Made by a program: the position numbers and the translations under genes
Assembly: GCA_020796225.1 (NCBI GenBank)
Contig: CM036758.1
Coordinates: 63,569,774-63,633,773 of the forward strand
DNA: 64,000 nucleotides
From: Arion vulgaris
Taxonomy: Eukaryota; Mollusca; Gastropoda; Stylommatophora; Arionidae
Direction of reading: 5' to 3'
Notes under the pieces: generated by a model
The model's database searches: none
Told to the model about the DNA's origin: nothing
The model's input: only the letters and a program-made list of their open reading frames with translations
Part shown: positions 1 through 9,495 of the stretch, in pieces
Numbering within the stretch: position 1 is the stretch's first letter
Layout: each line of letters begins with the position of its first letter

Positions 1-720
1 AAACTGGGATGATGTTAGATAAGTGCAAACGGAATGATGTTAGAGTAGGATTGTAGAAACAGATGAATGATTCTGGGAGAGTTGTCAGAAACTTGAATGG
101 TTAATAGAGTTGTCAGAAACAGATGAATGATTCTAGTAGTAGCGTCAGAAATGGAAATGATGTAAGTAGGTGCAAGCGAACTGGGAATGATGTTAGAGAG
201 ATTGCCAAGAGAAAAGTGGAATGATTCTGAGTAGTTGTCAAGAAACTGAATGATGTTAGAGTAGAGTTCAGGAAACTTGGAATGTTTAGAGTAAGTCCAG
301 AAATGGAATGATGTTAGAGTGGAGTGCCAGCATGGAATGATTCTAGTGGTAGTGAGTCCAAGTAAACAGAATGATTCTAGTAATAGCTGGAGTCTTCAAG
401 TAAACAGAATGATTCTAGTAGTAGCTGGAGTCTTTCAAGTAAACAGAATGATCCTAGTGGTAGCTGGAGTCTTTCAAGTAAACAGAATGATTCTAGTAAT
501 AGCTGGAGTCTTTCAAGTAAACAGAATGATTCTAGTAATAGCTGGAGTCTTTCAAGTAAACAGAATGATTCTAGTAATAGCTGGAGTCGTTCAAGTAAAC
601 AGAATGATCCTATGTACTGAGCTGAACAGAATTCTAGTAATAGCTGGAGTCTTTCAGTAAACAGAATGATTCTAGTAATAGCTGGAGTCGTTCAAGTAAA
701 CAGATGGAAAGATCCTAGAA
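1..720. repeat. 39-bp minisatellite with diverged left flank
   Basis: Tandem units of 39 bp containing AACAGAATGATTCTAGTAAT are regular from about 350 to 715. Positions 1-350 hold shorter, more diverged relatives (AATGATTCT, AATGATGTTAGAG). The period is a multiple of three, so one frame stays open as a 113-residue run of 13-residue repeats. That ORF has no non-repetitive part and is not a gene. Confidence 0.9.
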
Positions 721-1017
721 GAAAGAATCGCCGAGGTAAATAGATTGATCTGAGTAATACTTGAACGATTTCTAAACCTTCGTGTCAGTGTTTTCATTAC
801 CGTCAACGTTGATGTAAGATCGATATAAAACCTTTTGAGTTGGATGTATCAATAGATGACACCTGAACAAATCCAGATACCTGTTTTGAACAAAATAGGT
901 TAAACAGAGATTGGTTGGTTGGCGGGGACGAACTTTAACATTAACGAACATAGCAAGTTTTTAGATAAATAATATAAAGCGTACGTACTGATAACATTTT
1001 CACCGTTTGTGAAATCG

Positions 1018-1235
1018 CTCGTGCCTTGTCGGAGCTCTCAAAGTAGCAAAGAATGTAACACTGCGAGCTATACTGGCATGGTCTAAGAGGCGACAGAGGT
1101 AAGGTCTAAGTAAGCTAACCTATAACAAAGCGTCGCAGAAATCGATGTCTGGCCTTTGTAGGCTCATAACTGGCAAAGATAGCAAATCGCCTTACCGGTC
1201 AGATCTAATCACGAAAGAGGTAAAGGGTCTAGTGA
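1018..1235 (+). mobile_element. SINE-C copy, heavily decayed
   Basis: The order of landmarks matches the better SINE-C copies: a head with GCAAAGAATG, the central motif degraded to GTCTAAGAGGCGAC, then GCGTCGCAGAAATCG, a TTTGTAGG block and a CAGATCTAATCACG end. It has many substitutions and no clear GAA tail or TSD, so it is an old copy. Confidence 0.6.
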
Positions 1236-1337
1236 ACGTCAAAAGCTAGTAAATACAAAGGTCAGAAATCTGGATTTGATCACCAGGCGCATAACGCGTT
1301 AGTCAAGTCTCGGATCAAATAATCTAAACAGTCTATA

Positions 1338-1605
1338 ACTCGACCGAGTGGTATACCGATTTGAGGCACCAAATTAGATAAGCGAGTGTAAAAGGGTAGA
1401 ACCACTGCTATCTGTCACGCATGTCGTAAGAGGCAACTAAGGAGGATTGGTTGAAATCGGATTCACATGTCCTAAACGTGTAGAAATCTATGAGTTTAGT
1501 GGCCTACCAACCAATGTGCAACGTATACACGTTCTTGGCAAAGATCAAACATATCACAAAGAGTGATTAAAATTGGTGGTAAAGAACAAATGCAAAGAAG
1601 AACGT
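1338..1605 (+). mobile_element. SINE-B copy
   Basis: The head CGACCGAGTGGTATACCG resembles a Pol III box A of tRNA-Leu/Ser type. It is followed by the central motif GTCGTAAGAGGCAACTAAGG, then CCTAAACGTGTAGAA, the GTATACACGTTCTTGGC block, CATATCACAAAGAGTG, and a GCAAAGAAGAA tail. The internal order matches more than ten other copies in the window. It encodes nothing. Confidence 0.8.
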
Positions 1606-2130
1606 TATAACGCTTTGCTGAAAACTTTCACCACACAAATTTTTTTTTATCAGAAACGGAAATTCTTGAAGAACCACAACGGACAATTTTAATCCAGCTT
1701 TATCCTGCCACAAGCTATTAATGATAAATGGCGTTGTCCTCTTATCACCTGTACTATAACGTCAGCTTATCTTACCTGTCGAAGGTAACATACAAAAAAT
1801 AAATCCAAGATTTGTTTTAAGTGATTCAAGCAATACATATTACACTTGTAAATCAAATTTTCCTTTTTTGGGGGTTCCTATACAAACATTGTACGTTATA
1901 TATCGTGTGTTATTTTAGTTAGTCTAGTCAAATACTAACCAACAAGTGAAGGACATATTGAGAACTAGACAGGTGATCCGAAAAACATGACTGTAGAAAT
2001 GATAATTTTTTAATGTTAATTTAATTTGTTTTTGAAATAACTTTGTCGCATATCTTGAAGTAATAACATGGTAGAACATTTTTGGTGCGGGTTTTATTTT
2101 TTTATGTGGATCTCATCATAACCAATTCAA
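1606..2130. other. AT-rich intergenic stretch, no feature recognised
   Basis: There is no ORF of note, no tandem structure and no similarity to other repeats in the window. It contains short T- and A-rich runs only. Confidence 0.5.
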
Positions 2131-2131
2131 G

Positions 2132-2374
2132 TTAATTAGTAACATGTCCCTTGCGGAACGTCGCATTCATCCCAGCCCGCCTGAAAATCATTCTGTCTCT
2201 TGTACGTTCTCCGGCCTCTTCCAGTGTCATGTTCAAGGTTTCTTTGATGTCCTCCAGCCACCTTCGTCTTGGCCGTCTCCTGCCTCGTTTTCCAGGAACA
2301 ATTCTTTCCTTTACCTTTCTCTCCAGGCCAATGTGACGTTTTACGTGGCCTAAATATTTCATCTTCTGAGACAT
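2132..2374 (-). pseudogene. LINE-4 fragment: C-terminal end of a non-LTR retrotransposon ORF
   Basis: The minus strand encodes 80 residues containing YLGHVKRH, PGKRGRRRPRRRW and FRRAGMNATFRKGH. A GHV-x-R segment followed by GR(G)RPRRRW is typical of the region after the reverse transcriptase in several non-LTR families. The RT core is absent, so this is a 5'-truncated copy. A second copy of the same 3' end lies at 8479-8630. The exact clade cannot be fixed from this piece. Confidence 0.7.
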
Positions 2375-2439
2375 GATGTTATTTATGAGCCAAAACTCAC
2401 ATGAAACACAGGAAGCTAAAATTAGCGAGATAAAGGTTC

Positions 2440-2805
2440 TCCAGCAATTACAGAGGCAGAGGCCCTAAAAGTGGCAGCAGAAGCCATAGTGTCAGAGGAA
2501 CATGTAAATGAAAACCTGGTATTTCTTACTGATACCCTGTCAGTAATTACTGCTCTAAAAATCAAGACGATAACAACTTGAAGGAACTGCAAGCATCACT
2601 ACACCAAGTATGCAACATCTTCTCTAGAGTGGTAATACAGTGGATACCATCTCACTGCGGAATACCTGGCAATGAGACTGCGGACATACTGGCAAAAGCA
2701 GGAAGCAGGCTACCACAGACAGACACCATAGGACGTATGAGGAAGCAAAAGTACGGAAAAAAATGGCCTACTGGAAACAGCACGATGAGAAACAGCAACG
2801 GATGA
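2440..2805 (+). pseudogene. LINE-1 fragment: RNase H domain of an I-like non-LTR retrotransposon
   Basis: Two overlapping frames together give TEAEAL, LTDTLSVITAL and then IQWIPSHCGIPGNETADILAKAG. These are the acidic and histidine motifs of the RNase H domain found after the RT in I-group LINEs. A frameshift near 2560 separates the TDTLSV part from the WIPSHC part. No RT and no 3' end are visible. Three short direct repeats of AGAAACAGCAACGGATG occur around 2790-2837. Confidence 0.75.
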
Positions 2806-2930
2806 GAAACAGCAACGGATGAGAAACAGCAACGGATGCTGAAAGTTGTGTTTAATTATATTCTTTATCAGGCGACATGTCATGAAACATTGACTTTATA
2901 AATTCCTTTATCTTTCTTAAAACAATTGTT

Positions 2931-3134
2931 AGCCCGTGTGCCCAACGTCTATGTAGCGCATTGGACTGCGGTTGACAAGCCCTCTGTGAGTGCGGGTTCA
3001 ATTCCGCGGGCTGGTAGAAAAGTCACAGGTTCCCCAAATTTACGGTGTTCGTGGCACCGAACCGAAGGGTTACGATGTCCATGGCACCGAGTCGAAGAGC
3101 TGAAAGCTCAAGTGCTTCTGGATCAGTTAAAAAA
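2931..3134 (+). mobile_element. SINE-A copy with 10-bp TSD
   Basis: This is a tRNA-derived head with box A-like TAGCGCATTGG and box B-like GGGTTCAATTCC. The SINE-A body carries two imperfect 30-bp units (CACCGAACCGAAGGGTTACG and its variant), then AAGTGCTTCTGGATC and an A-run. The flanks AACAATTGTT (2921-2930) and AACAGTTGTT (3135-3144) form a TSD with one mismatch. The 76-residue ORF across it is incidental. Confidence 0.85.
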
Positions 3135-3144
3135 AACAGTTGTT

Positions 3145-3800
3145 ACTAGTGGTTGACCAGACATTTCTCTGATTTCATCATATTTCCTGAATTCGCACCA
3201 TTTTATATTCATTATTTTCCGCAGACATCTATATTCAAAAGTATTCAATTCTCTTTCTATATCTTCAGTTATTTTCCCATTCTCACTGGCATATGTTAAA
3301 ATTGATAAAACATTGGAATTGAAACTAGGTAATTTCGTTTTAAAACTATATAACTTGGGAGTTCTATATTCTATTTAGGCTTTTAAAAGCAAATTTTGCT
3401 TTAACAATTTGTTGCATAATTTCTTTTGTGTTGTCAACATTATATTGTACAGCACCCTATACAAAATATAAACGTACAGAAAGGAAGCTAAACTATAAGT
3501 GGATTGAGATGTTACTGAAACAGACAATACAGAAACCTCGAGCGGCTGTAAATGTTTTATATACTTTAATTTAATGTTTTTTTCATTCAGTCCACATTTG
3601 CCGTTAATTCGTAACATCATTGTGGAAAACTCAAATTTTCTCTCATAGATGAGTTATAGTTGTGAGATAATGCTGTTTTAGTATCTATCCAACTGCTTTT
3701 ATTAATTCCTTTTTCTCTTACATCAGATCTTCTGCTATTAATTCTGTTGCCAGAATCAGGACAGAGACTGTGTCCAGCATTAGAATTTACAATCTCCAAC
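3145..3800. other. No recognised feature
   Basis: AT-rich sequence with two short incidental minus-strand ORFs (81 and 60 residues) that lack recognisable motifs or splice signals I could defend. I see no repeat similarity to the rest of the window. Confidence 0.4.
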
Positions 3801-3809
3801 CGAACTGTC

Positions 3810-4115
3810 AGAAAATATGGAGGTCGTGAGTTCGAATCCGGAGCTCATCATTTGGTGAAAGAATACATTTTCGTTCCTAAGATAACTATGATTGTTGTTG
3901 AAGCTATAGAGAGTCGTAGGTCGTGAGTTCGAATCCGGACCGCGGCCTTCTGTTCACGAGTGCAGTTTTTTCCAGAGACCTCTAGGATTGTTGCTGGAGC
4001 TACGGAGTTCGTGCTTTGTGCAATACTCTCGGCAGGTGGCGTGTCATTTCTGCGAAAGGACCCAACCTTATGAGGAAACCCGGTGCATTGAGGATAATTC
4101 TCCATCACACCTTCC
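3810..4115 (+). mobile_element. SINE-G copy (tRNA-headed)
   Basis: Box B-like GAGTTCGAATCCGG occurs twice (near 3830 and 3925). It is followed by a body shared with 25122-25330: CGCGGCCTTCTGTTCACG, CCAGAGACC, AGGATTGTTG, GCTACGGAGTTCG, GGCGTGTCATTTCTGCG and AACCCGGTGCA. The doubled head may reflect a partial duplication. No TSD was resolved. Confidence 0.65.
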
Positions 4116-4120
4116 TAAAT

Positions 4121-4340
4121 CTGCTGCCTTGCAGGTCGACTGGGGACAGCCAAAGGCTAACGGAGAGCGAACCCAGTAAACGCTGGTTGAAATCGGACAC
4201 GTCGCCAAAGGACAAGCACCAAAGCTCCAAATGGTACTGAAGGTGTACGTAAACAAACGTGTTTGGCAAAGGCTGTTTATATATCACAATAAAAATGATA
4301 AAAAATGGCTCGAAAAAGATCGATCGATCGAGAGAAGAAA
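4121..4340 (+). mobile_element. SINE-D copy
   Basis: Landmarks are CTGCTGCCTTGCAGG, GACAGCCAAAGGCTAACGG, GAGAGCGAACCCAGTAAACG, GAAATCGGACACGTCGCC, ACAAGCACCAAAGCTCC and a 3' body with TATATCACAATAAAAATG. The 3' body is a diverged version of the one in SINE-B. The tail is CGATCGATCGAGAG. It abuts the SINE-G copy on its left. Confidence 0.75.
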
Positions 4341-4423
4341 CCTTCCTAAACAGACTGTCTCATTAAAAAATTTGTATTTTGTCTTTCCTGTAGATAACCT
4401 TTTTTAAAAAAATATATCTCCGT

Positions 4424-4678
4424 CCACGTGTTGTTGGGGCTACAAGGAGCAAAGAATAGTAACGCTGCGACCTACAAAGGCATGTTGTAAGAAGCGTCTG
4501 AGGTAGGGGCATAGGGAAACTAATCTAGTAAATAAAAAGCGTCGCATAAATCGGAAATATTGGTCTACTTGTAGGCGCATAACTGCCACAATGTAGAATC
4601 GCTCTTAGACTCAGATCACATACAAATCACAAAGAATGATTTAACGAGTGGTCGATACGGAGAGTTTAAAGAAGACAT
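4424..4678 (+). mobile_element. SINE-C copy
   Basis: The head GTGTTGTTGGGGCTACAAGG is followed by AGCAAAGAATAGTAACG, the central motif with two changes, GCGTCGCATAAATCGG, the CTACTTGTAGGCGCATAACT block, CAGATCACATACAAATCAC and GTGGTCGATACGGAG. The GAA tail is degraded. It lies immediately upstream of the 33-bp minisatellite. Confidence 0.75.
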
Positions 4679-4689
4679 ATATCTCAATA

Positions 4690-4895
4690 CTGCGATCTCT
4701 ATCTCCTGTTTTCTTGTCATGGACTCGATCTCTATCTCCTGTTTTCTTGTCATGGACGCGATCTCTATCTCCTGTTTTCTTGTCATGGACGCGATCTCTA
4801 TTTCCTGTTTTCTTGCCATGGACGCGATCTCTATTTCCTGTTTTCTTGTCATGGACACGATCTCTATCTCCTGTTTTCTTGTCATGGACCATGTT
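4690..4895. repeat. 33-bp minisatellite, about six units
   Basis: Near-identical tandem units contain CGATCTCTATCTCC and TTTTCTTGTCATGGAC. Because 33 is divisible by three, several frames on both strands stay open; for example, the minus strand reads as an 11-residue repeat MTRKQEIEI(A/E)S. There is no flanking coding context, so the ORFs are a by-product of the period. Confidence 0.9.
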
Positions 4896-5128
4896 TGACA
4901 TTAGTAACAGAGGGTAGGCTGTACAATGTTATTTATCAGTTGTTTGATATACATGCAGATGTATGAATAATTGTGACAGCTGGTGTGTCAATGCGATATC
5001 ATTTTGGCATCGGGTTTCAATATCGTTATCTAGTCTACACTAACCTGTACAAATATTGCCCAGGTACATGAATTCATGGACCTGCTTTGAGTCTAATATG
5101 ATTGACGTGAATATTAAAATAGCTAGTT

Positions 5129-5331
5129 TTGGTTTTTTTCCTGATCCAGAAGCACTTGAGCTGAAAGCTCTTCGGCTCGGTGTCATGGACACGTAACCCT
5201 TCGGCTCGGTGCCACGAACACCTAAATCTGGGAACCTGTAGCTTTTCTGCCAGTCCGCGGAGTTGAACCGCACTTACAGAGGACTAGTCACCCGTAGTCC
5301 AACGCGCTACGAACACGCTGGTCACGCGGGC
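5129..5331 (-). mobile_element. SINE-A copy with 13-bp TSD
   Basis: This is a reverse-oriented SINE-A: T-run, GATCCAGAAGCACTTGAG, the paired 30-bp units, then the tRNA-like head ending near CGCGGGC. A perfect TSD, AAAATAGCTAGTT, lies at 5116-5128 and 5332-5344. A second copy in the opposite orientation begins about 50 bp to the right. Confidence 0.9.
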
Positions 5332-5381
5332 AAAATAGCTAGTTAAATACTAATACACTGTAATTAAATAACGTTGTTTCC

Positions 5382-5585
5382 CGCCTACCCAGCGTGTTCG
5401 TAGCGCGTTGGACTACGGGTGACTAGCCCTCTGTGAGCGCGGGGGTTCAATTCTGCGGGCTGGCAGAAAAGCCACAGGTTCTCCAGATTCCCGGTGTTCG
5501 TGGCACCGAACCGAAGGGTTACGATGTTCATGGCACGAACCGAAGAGCTAAAAGCTCAAGTGCTTCTGGATCACAAAAAAAATAT
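5382..5585 (+). mobile_element. SINE-A copy
   Basis: Complete head to tail. Box A-like TAGCGCGTTGG is followed by box B-like GGGTTCAATTCTGC, GGTGTTCGTGGCACCG, AAGTGCTTCTGGATCAC and an A-run. It forms a head-to-head inverted pair with the preceding copy. The TSD is not clear. Confidence 0.85.
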
Positions 5586-5639
5586 CGTGCAACAGAACTG
5601 TTGGTGATATGTGTAGTTCGGTAAGTCAATGTAGTTTCT

Positions 5640-5740
5640 GTAGCAACTGTAGTTCTGTAAAACCAACTGTAGTTCTGTAAACCAACTGTAGTTCTGTAAA
5701 ACCAACTATAGGTTGATAAGTTAATGTAGTTACCTGGAGA
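5640..5740. repeat. Short 20-bp tandem repeat
   Basis: Units of about 20 bp (CTGTAGTTCTGTAAAACCAA) are repeated three to four times with small length changes, flanked by diverged half units. Confidence 0.8.
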
Positions 5741-5823
5741 AGTAATAACACACAGAAGCTGATATTGGATCCATTAATAGGCTGACATTTTCGAATTTCA
5801 AATGCAGCTGTCATACTTGCGTA

Positions 5824-5987
5824 CAGGGGCGGCTCGTCATTAAGGGCCAGTGGGGCCCGGCCCAACAAAACCGAAAGGGGAATAGCTTCCCGGAATAGAC
5901 AAATAGTAGTAAATACTCAAAACACCTTGATTTTTCCGAATAATGTTGTCTGGATCCACCAAGAAAAATGACCACGAGCCGCCAGTG
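5824..5987. mobile_element. hAT-type MITE (small family) with 8-bp TSD
   Basis: 164 bp bounded by inverted ends CAGGGGCGGCTCGT and ACGAGCCGCCAGTG. The perfect 8-bp duplication CTTGCGTA is at 5816-5823 and 5988-5995. An 8-bp TSD with a CAGTGGCGG-like end is characteristic of hAT transposons. The element has no ORF for a transposase and must be moved in trans. Four related copies occur in the window. Confidence 0.92.
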
Positions 5988-6264
5988 CTTGCGTAGGTGC
6001 ATATGAACCGACTCACGGCGTATTCACGTTCTCGATGCAAACCGCACAGGTCACAAAGAGTGAATGATTTTGTTGATAAGAACTAACACACAACCAAAGA
6101 GAGAAAGCCATTACATTCTTAGAAGAGATTCTTGTACCAACAACAGAACATGCATGCTATGGAACAAAGAAGAAAGATGACAGAAAGAAGCCCCCTAAAA
6201 CAACTTGGTGCAGAACTAGATCCACATTTGAAAAAAATTATTACTATCCACGGGGACTGCCTAG

Positions 6265-6480
6265 AGTAGTTGATAGTAGCTCGGCCTGCTAGCTGTGAGA
6301 CGCCTCATAGCTCGGGTTCGAACCTACTGTCCGGCATTTGTTCGAGTCCCTGGTCTTACTCAGGACGATAACGTGAGTACCTCTGAAGTCGGAGAAAATC
6401 TGCCTGTATGGCGGGGGAATACTAATTACGAGTACATTGAGCACACGGCTGCCAGTGTAAAGTAATTTACAATATGCACG
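6265..6480 (+). mobile_element. tRNA-like head joined to repeat family H (partial)
   Basis: A box B-like GGGTTCGAACCTACTG follows a TGCTAGCTGTGAGACG stretch. Downstream, GTGAGTACCTCTGAAGTCGG and a GGCGGGGGAATACTAATTACG block resemble family H sequences at 22485-22735 and 51229-51475. The boundaries are uncertain. Confidence 0.4.
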
Positions 6481-6699
6481 CTGCTGCCATTGTAAGAAAT
6501 TGGAAAAACAGATTTTCACGCAAAAATCAGTTTCAGAGATGAAACTTCGTCTGAGTTGAAAGCGGACGAAAGAAAAAAAAAAATTACTATCCACGTGATT
6601 ATTCCCGCAACCCATCTTTTGTAATGCTGAAACGTGGGCTCCGATATCATATGTTGTTGGAGGCCAAGACTGAATATAGGGCAGTCGAAACAACATGTC

Positions 6700-6882
6700 T
6701 TCTTCGAATGTTCCATATCGATCACTTGTTAACCACGCTGTGTGATTTGTATGTGATCTGAGCCTAAGAGCGAACGTATGGTGTGCTAGTTGTGCGCCTA
6801 CAAGTAGGACAGCACATCCGATTTCTGCGACGCTTTTTATCTACTGTGGTAGCTTCCCTAAGTCCTACATCAGTCGCCTCTT
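6700..6882 (-). mobile_element. SINE-C, 3' part of a copy split by LINE-2
   Basis: Reading on the minus strand, the 3' SINE-C body and GAA tail lie here (CTTCTTCGAATG, TTAACCACGCTGTGTGATTTG, CCTACAAGTAGG). It ends at the central motif as TCGCCTCTT (6874-6882). The missing 5' part resumes at 7256 with the same nine bases. The interruption is exactly the LINE-2 fragment. Confidence 0.9.
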
Positions 6883-7255
6883 AAAAGCCGTTCATCGCAA
6901 GCGATGATGAAAACAGTCTCAGACGTGTGCTGTTGCACTTCTCTGGTGTGTGCGGAGGTGAATGTAGAGTCCAATCCTAGAACACAATTCCCTACCACAG
7001 GTGGGAAATTTATGATCATGGCTAGACATGGTGCTGTGTGTTCTATCTTTTCGCGCAGCTCGTTTTCTCTGTTTCTCAACCGAGGGACAATTCTCAGTTA
7101 TGCGCGTTCCTCTTGTGTTGTTACAGCGCCACATTTGGCGATCTTGCGCCAGGGATTCCCAGCACGTGGTGTCTATATCGAAGCATTTCAGAGATATTTT
7201 AAGTGTCTTTAAAACGTTATTTCTATCCACCCGCAGAACGTTTGCCCCCTACTAC
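6883..7255 (-). pseudogene. LINE-2 fragment inserted in SINE-C (9-bp TSD)
   Basis: A 373-bp 5'-truncated non-LTR retrotransposon end. The minus strand encodes LKISLKCFDIDTTCWESLAQDR, WRCNN, then FPTCGRELCSRIGLYIHLRTH. The last part is a CxxC...HxxxH zinc-finger-like motif with its first cysteine lost, a known C-terminal signature of some RTE/CR1-like LINEs. It is flanked by a perfect TSD, TCGCCTCTT, at 6874-6882 and 7256-7264, lying inside the conserved motif of a SINE-C. There is no RT core here. The same LINE end sits at the same target position at 32531-33382. Confidence 0.85.
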
Positions 7256-7336
7256 TCGCCTCTTACGACATGTCTTGTAGGTCACAGTGGTACTATTCTT
7301 TGCTTCCCTTGTGGCCACTGGCACAACACGGCCGAA
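7256..7336 (-). mobile_element. SINE-C, 5' part of the split copy
   Basis: It continues the SINE-C from the central motif (TCGCCTCTTACGACATG) through GTACTATTCTTTGCTTCCC to the head GGCCACTGGCACAACACGG. Removing the LINE and one TSD copy restores an ordinary SINE-C. Confidence 0.88.
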
Positions 7337-7339
7337 AAA

Positions 7340-8015
7340 ACAGGTCAGAACACGGCACAGAAAAATATAAAATAATTTTGTTGTATTCAATTTCTTACAC
7401 TTCAACGACATTCACAAAATAAAGAAATAAAATGGGCAGCTTCTCTAACCTGTACAGAAACCATTTCACGTTTCCAACAATATCTGTCACAGAGATTTAT
7501 CATAACAAACACAGCACGCTACTAGCTTTTTGTCTGGCGGGAAATAGTGCGTGACATCTTACCTGTGTAACCACGCATGAGAGAGAAAACGACTTGCTGG
7601 CGACTCTTATCCTGATGGATGGTTGTTATCCACAAGCAGATGTATACGCTTTAAAAAATAAAAAACCCGCCCATTTCCGTCACCAATTGAATTCTGCTTT
7701 GTCTCCATCTAGCTTGTTTAGAACCCAGTCGCATAGCAACCGACGCTGTTCGATTAACAACACAAACAGAGTAACTACCCCTTGTCAAGCCCAGCATCTA
7801 AGCTTAATTTTAAATTATACGTTGACTATTAACAATGTTTTAGTGGCGGAACCAGGCAGGGAAGTAGAATCATACTCTGACATCGTTAATGCATATACAT
7901 GTTCCAATTTGACCGTTGATATTTAAGTATTTCTTTTCCATGACACAGCATGTAAGAGAGAAACCGGTAATAGCAAATCAATACAACTATATATGTGTAT
8001 ATGGGACAAATTAGC
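7340..8015. other. No recognised feature
   Basis: The stretch includes an incidental 110-residue plus-strand ORF at 7594-7926 without family motifs. I see no tandem structure and no similarity to other repeats in the window. Confidence 0.35.
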
Positions 8016-8019
8016 GTAA

Positions 8020-8195
8020 TGTATATAAGCACGGCTATCGACTCTGACATAAGATCAGAGGGATGTGGGTTCAATCCCAAACTGGAAGCTCCACACGTGA
8101 GGAAAGAAATTGACCCTTCTACTTCCTGCACACTAGGTCTTAGATATGTGAAGTGGCAGGAACTTCATACACGAAGGTCCAAAATGGGTAAGGGA
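8020..8195 (+). mobile_element. SINE-K copy (tRNA-headed)
   Basis: Box B-like GTGGGTTCAATCCC is followed by AAACTGGAAGCTCCACACG, TTCCTGCACACTAGG and GAAGTGGCAGGAACTTCATAC. The same order appears in reverse complement at 26930-27110. It ends near a (TA)n run at 8199-8212. The TSD is unresolved. Confidence 0.6.
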
Positions 8196-8242
8196 CATTA
8201 TATATATATATATCAACATCACCATTAGGTGGTAGCATGTCC

Positions 8243-8478
8243 TCGCCCGAGTGGTTACCGTGGCCCAAATTGTGGGGTGTAAAGAATAGAGCCACTGTTA
8301 CCTGTCACGCATGTCGTAAGAGCGATTAAGGTGGTGTGGCTGATATCGGATGCACGTGTCCTAAACGTGTAGAAGTATATGCCTTTAGGGGCCTACCAAA
8401 CCAATGTGCAACGTATACACGTTCTTGGCAAAGAGTGATTAAAATTAGTCGTAAAGAATGAAAGCAAAGAAGAAGAAT
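8243..8478 (+). mobile_element. SINE-B copy with 11-bp TSD, inserted in a LINE-4 end
   Basis: Complete SINE-B from CGCCCGAGTGGTTACCG to GCAAAGAAGAAGAAT. A perfect TSD, GTAGCATGTCC, lies at 8232-8242 and 8479-8489. The right flank continues into the 3' end of a minus-strand LINE-4, so the SINE entered at that LINE end. Confidence 0.9.
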
Positions 8479-8632
8479 GTAGCATGTCCCTTGCGGAACG
8501 TTATTTTTATCACAGCCCGCCTGAAAAACTCCATGTCTCTAGTAAGTTTCCAGAACTTCTTCAGCGTCTTGTTCAAAGTGTCTTTGATATCCTGCTGCCA
8601 CTTTCGTTTTGGTCGTCCCCTGTGTCAATGCA
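8479..8632 (-). pseudogene. LINE-4 fragment, 3' terminal piece
   Basis: On the minus strand it matches the 2132-2374 copy in order: the end GCGGAACG...AGGGACATG, a CTGGAAACTTACTAGAG segment and GGACGACCAAAACG. The reading frame is broken and the copy is short. It is interrupted at its end by the SINE-B. Confidence 0.65.
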
Positions 8633-8689
8633 CAGTCAACTCTAATATTGAACCGCATAACTCACCGGGGAAACACTGACCTAGTTTGA

Positions 8690-9010
8690 GTTGGGGGCTG
8701 GATATGGTATATGTTTGATAGAATTTTGCAAGATTTTTTGCAATTTTACTCAATTCTATGAGTCTATGGTAATTTATTGATGAAAAATATTCATAATACT
8801 GATATTCTTTATTGTTAAACTTAACTTGTAACATAATATAACCTTGATTTAGCATGTTGTGTTGATTTTAAAATGAATTCGTCCATATACAACAATACTG
8901 AAATGCGAGGTCACGTGACGGTTGGGATCTTATTTCCTAGAAATTTTCCCTGAGTCCGCTGACTGTATGAGTTTATAGGTTGGCTGTGCTCAATGATATT
9001 CCATTGTGTG
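8690..9010. repeat. Dispersed repeat J, copy 1
   Basis: This sequence recurs at 20985-21290 and partly at 26430-26560. Shared blocks are ATTCTATGAGTCTATGGT, TTATTGTTAAACTT, TTTAGCATGTTGTGTTG, ATACTGAAATGCGAGGTCACG and CTGAGTCCG. No coding capacity or terminal structure was identified. Confidence 0.7.
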
Positions 9011-9124
9011 ACGATATTAGGAAACGGTAAATCACTTTGATGACATCTGATAGTGTTTCGAAAACGTCGCGTCACCTCTTGGGGAACATGACCTTGTTTA
9101 AATAACAATTGTTGTGAGATGCCA

Positions 9125-9400
9125 ATGGATCTTCAACCAGACACAAGAGGCTTAGATCTTCAACCAGACACAATAGACTTAGATCTTCAATCAGAAAAAA
9201 ATTTACTTAGATAGATTTTCAATAACAAACAAAAGGCTTAGGTAGATCTTCAACCAGGCACAATAGACTTAGAACTTCAATCAGAGAAAGAAACTTGAAG
9301 ATATATCTTCAGCCAGACACAATAGACTTAATCTTCAACCAGAGACAATAAACTTCGATAGATTTCCAATCCAAAGCAAGAGACTTATAATAGATTTCAA
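9125..9400. repeat. Degenerate ~27-bp minisatellite
   Basis: Repeats of AGATCTTCAACCAGACACAA with ACTTAG spacers vary by point changes and small indels, about nine units in all. Later units are increasingly diverged. Confidence 0.85.
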
Positions 9401-9495
9401 ACAGCATTTTAGAAATGGGCTATAGTGGAACTTTCAACAATCAAATATTGAAAAGAAATAAAAACATATCGCTGAAAACTTGCAAGTATATAACT

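Noticed and set aside
4616..4917. Overlapping 86-89-residue ORFs with KKTGDRD-like repeats
   Set aside because: Produced by the 33-bp minisatellite; three frames are open at once.
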